From CAZNXJ01 sp964577115 (GTDB taxonomy: Bacteria > Planctomycetota > Planctomycetia > Pirellulales > Pirellulaceae), in NCBI GenBank assembly GCA_964577115.1, contig CAZNXJ010000002.1:1-64000 (forward strand): a stretch of 64,000 nt of DNA. The letters run 5' to 3'. Within the stretch, counting starts at the first letter, position 1. Each line of letters opens with the position of its first letter. Under the pieces are notes generated by a model. That model was not told the DNA's origin, ran no database searches, and saw only the letters and a program-made list of their open reading frames with translations. Both the position numbers and the translations under genes were made by a program. This document shows positions 62,011 to 64,000 of the stretch, piece after piece.

Positions 62011-63384
62011 ATGAGTTACCGCATTGCCAATGGCGCAGGGTTTCTCGGCGACCAGATTGGCGCCGCGCAGCAGCTCGTGGAATCGACCGAGCTCGACGTA
62101 CTGACACTCGAGTACCTCGCCGAGCTAACGCTTTCGATCCTTGCGGCTCAGCGCGCCAAAAACCCGCAGCTCGGCTACGCGCGCGACTTTCTCGACGTGC
62201 TTCAGACGCTCCTGCCTGCCATGACTCGGCAACCGCAGTTGCACATCGTCACGAACGCCGGTGGAGTCAACCCGCGTGCGTGCGTGATTGAAGCCGCTCG
62301 GCGCCTCGCCGGCGCCGGGCTGGGCGACCAGCGCATCGGGCTCGTCACGGGCGATGACCTGCTGCCGCACATCGAACGACTGGCTGCCGAACACGAGCTA
62401 AAGAATCTCGATACGGGCGAGCCTCTGTCCGCGCTGGGGAGGCCGATCGTATCGGCGAACGCCTATCTCGGGGCAGCGGCGATGATCGCGGCGCTTGACG
62501 AAGACGCGCGGATTGTGATTACGGGCCGAGTGGCCGATGCGTCACTGACGCTCGCGCCCGTTATGAGGCGATTCGACTGGCCGCCGGACGACTACGACCG
62601 GCTCGCCAGCGGCACGCTCGCCGGTCACTTGATCGAATGCGGAGCCCAGGTGACCGGCGGGTACTCGCTGCGGTGGTCCGATCGGGATCTGGCCGACGTG
62701 GGGTATCCGATCGTCGAACTGGAAGAAGACGGCCAGTTTCTTGTCACCAAAGTCGCCGGTACTGGCGGCGAGGTTTCGCGGACGACGGTGGTGGAACAAA
62801 TGATTTACGAGATCGGCGATCCGGCGAACTACGTGACCCCGGACGTCGTTGTCGATTTCACTTCGGCGTGCGTCGAGCAGCTGGGGAGCGATCGGGTGCG
62901 GGTGTCGCAGGTACGCGGCAAACCAGCGCCCGACAGCTACAAAGTGTCGCTCGCCTACCACGACGGCTACATGGCAAGCGCTCAGCTATTGGTTGCTGGC
63001 CGCGACTGCGTCGAGAAAGCTCGCCGCTGCGCCGAGATTGTCTTCGCGCGCGTGGCTCGAGCGGGGCTCGCATTGGAACGAACGAACGTTGAATGTCTGG
63101 GGGCGGGCGAGGCGATGCCGGGTAGTCCCGTGCCGAGCGACTTGCGTGAAACGGTGCTGCGCATGACCGTCCAGGACGCTCGGCGCGAAGCCGTCGAACG
63201 GTTCACGCGCGAAGTGGCGCCGCTCGTGACGAGCGGCCCGGCCGGCGTTGCCGGCTACGCCGTGGCGCGGAGCCCCGTTCGGCCCGTGTATGCATACTGG
63301 CCAACACAGATTCCGAAATCGGCTGTCGAACCGCGTCATGAAGTTCGCACGGCGGACGCCTGGGCGCGCGAGGAGCTTCCGTAA
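62011..63384 (+). CDS. Acyclic terpene utilization protein AtuA family, main domain (DUF1446)
   Basis: 457 residues matching the AtuA/DUF1446 main domain: MSYRIANGAGFLGDQIGAAQ, VTNAGGVNPRACVIEAARRL, GRPIVSANAYLGAAAMIAAL, IVITGRVADASLTLAPVMRR and ECGAQVTGGYSLRWSDRDLA. In Pseudomonas, AtuA (about 600 residues, with a C-terminal extra domain) is encoded in the citronellol/geraniol-degrading cluster, but its reaction is not established. Here the protein ends earlier and the extra domain is a separate gene immediately downstream, overlapping by TAATG. It starts five bases after the carboxylase stop with AGCAGG upstream. Probably cytoplasmic. Confidence 0.9.
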   Translation: MSYRIANGAGFLGDQIGAAQQLVESTELDVLTLEYLAELTLSILAAQRAKNPQLGYARDFLDVLQTLLPAMTRQPQLHIVTNAGGVNPRACVIEAARRLAGAGLGDQRIGLVTGDDLLPHIERLAAEHELKNLDTGEPLSALGRPIVSANAYLGAAAMIAALDEDARIVITGRVADASLTLAPVMRRFDWPPDDYDRLASGTLAGHLIECGAQVTGGYSLRWSDRDLADVGYPIVELEEDGQFLVTKVAGTGGEVSRTTVVEQMIYEIGDPANYVTPDVVVDFTSACVEQLGSDRVRVSQVRGKPAPDSYKVSLAYHDGYMASAQLLVAGRDCVEKARRCAEIVFARVARAGLALERTNVECLGAGEAMPGSPVPSDLRETVLRMTVQDARREAVERFTREVAPLVTSGPAGVAGYAVARSPVRPVYAYWPTQIPKSAVEPRHEVRTADAWAREELP

Positions 63385-63764
63385 TGAACTCTACGCAGGC
63401 TGAACCAGCCATGCAGGCGCTGGGCGAACTGGCGCTCACCCGCAGCGGCGACAAGGGCAATCATGCGAACCTCGGGGTCCTCGCCGATTCGCAGCGAGTC
63501 TATGAACACCTGGTGCATCATTTGACCGCCGAACGAGTTCACGCGTTCTTCGCGGGTTGGGGCGCAACGCACGTCGAGCGGTTTCTGATGCCCAACGTTT
63601 GGGCGCTCAACTTCATCCTTTACAATGTGCTCGCAGGGGGCGCGAGCCGATCGCTGCGTATCGATACGCAAGGTAAGTTGCTCGGAGTCGCCGCCGCGGA
63701 GCTGCGGTTGCCCGCCCTACTCTCTCCTTCGACGAGTTCAACGCCACAGGAGCCCGGCGCATGA
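63384..63764 (+). CDS. AtuA C-terminal-type small domain protein
   Basis: 126 residues, with LGELALTRSGDKGNHANLGV near the start, the hallmark (R-SGDKG) of the domain that is fused to the C-terminus of long AtuA proteins. It continues with the segment around HAFFAGWGATHVERFLMPNV. It follows the main-domain gene by a one-base TAATG overlap and overlaps the enoyl-CoA hydratase gene by ATGA, so all three are translationally coupled. It presumably forms a complex with the upstream protein, restoring the two-domain architecture. Pathway role inferred from this arrangement. Confidence 0.88.
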   Translation: MNSTQAEPAMQALGELALTRSGDKGNHANLGVLADSQRVYEHLVHHLTAERVHAFFAGWGATHVERFLMPNVWALNFILYNVLAGGASRSLRIDTQGKLLGVAAAELRLPALLSPSTSSTPQEPGA

Positions 63765-64000
63765 GCCATATTCAAGTCAAACAACACGGACCGGGCGGCA
63801 CGATCATTTTGAATCGTCCAGAGAAGCGCAACGCGCTGACGCGCGCGATGATCCGCGAACTGCGGCAGGCGCTCGAAGATTTTCACCTCCAGCGTAGCAT
63901 CCGAGCGGTGACGATCACCGGCGCGGGAACGGCGTTCTCTGCGGGAATGGATATCGCGGAGATGCATGCCACGAGCCAGCAGGACAACCCCTATCCCCAG
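63761..64000 (+). CDS. Enoyl-CoA hydratase/isomerase, 5' part only
   Basis: The first 80 residues of a crotonase-family enzyme, cut by the window end. HGPGGTIILNRPEKRNALTR is the family N-terminal strand with the conserved NRP-KRNA pattern, and AVTITGAGTAFSAGMDIAEM holds the first oxyanion-hole glycine region (FSAGMDI). It adds water across enoyl-CoA or isomerises it. In this operon it may act on the carboxylated branched product, like AtuE or LiuC in terpene/leucine breakdown. Start ATG 63761 overlaps the previous stop by ATGA. Confidence 0.92.
   Translation, partial: MSHIQVKQHGPGGTIILNRPEKRNALTRAMIRELRQALEDFHLQRSIRAVTITGAGTAFSAGMDIAEMHATSQQDNPYPQ

Noticed and set aside
60530..62107. Long minus-strand open frame opposite the carboxylase gene
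   Set aside because: Composition is a mirror of the real carboxyltransferase frame and no motif is recognisable.
1..64000. CRISPR arrays, insertion sequences, prophage or integrase genes
   Set aside because: No regularly spaced direct repeats of the right size, no transposase or integrase motifs and no att-like duplications were seen.

Overview
The window looks like a chromosome segment from a planctomycete (Planctomycetota, probably a Pirellulales-type lineage). It is GC-rich and densely coding. The family content is typical of that phylum: an ECF sigma factor beside a giant Ser/Thr kinase with WD40 repeats, a secreted protein with a CQGPEC motif, a CRTAC1-like FG-GAP/ASPIC protein, an ExbB/ExbD envelope operon with very large repeat proteins, Tat-exported 'metabolic' enzymes, and a sigma-70 factor with a TTG start and an acidic N-terminus. 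No phage, IS element, CRISPR array or rRNA operon was seen. Species-level placement is inference.

Layout. 1-960: 3' end of an alpha-glucan phosphorylase gene. 1160-11975 (minus): an eight-gene envelope operon, read from the right: small conserved protein, exported repeat protein, ExbB/TolQ, two ExbD/TolR, an exported TPR protein, a 1209-residue one-pass membrane protein, and a secreted protein. Several junctions overlap (ATGA, TAATG). 12331-16098 (plus): CstA, a DUF997-type small membrane protein and an SSS symporter in one operon. 16080-17993: MsbA-like ABC exporter (minus). 18065-19753: a DPP III-like metallopeptidase with a non-canonical zinc motif. 19758-29697 (minus): secreted protein, CocE/NonD hydrolase, multi-sensor hybrid histidine kinase, shortened MgtE-like transporter, Ldh-family oxidoreductase and SelO. 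29969-36863 (plus): heparinase II/III-like protein, then two amidohydrolases, an isochorismatase-like hydrolase and a DegT-type aminotransferase, several carrying Tat signals. 36922-39591: a small protein and a zinc-ribbon M48 protease.

39605-42790 (minus): baeRF3, an HPF/RaiA-like protein and an HtrA-like protease, which together suggest translation and protein-quality stress control. 43107-51402 (plus): ECF sigma, kinase-WD40, small secreted protein and CRTAC1-like protein. 51517-51600: tRNA-Leu(CAA). 51696-57609: PAC2 protein, HDAC-like amidohydrolase, GGDEF cyclase, GlmU-like protein and MetF. 57960-59633: the main sigma factor, followed by three tandem hairpins. 60389-64000: acyl-CoA carboxylase beta, AtuA in two pieces and enoyl-CoA hydratase, a branched-chain or terpenoid acyl-CoA catabolic operon that runs off the window.

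The least explained signals are non-coding. A roughly 123-bp structured element occurs twice (41509-41632 and 43813-43934). A short CATTCGTG-type intergenic repeat recurs at five places, always in the same orientation. A three-copy hairpin array with stem covariation lies behind the sigma-factor gene, next to a possible 67-residue cysteine-containing small protein on the minus strand. Among proteins, the exported-enzyme operon, the CstA/SSS operon, the modified MgtE and the HEXXH-type M49 relative deserve a second look.
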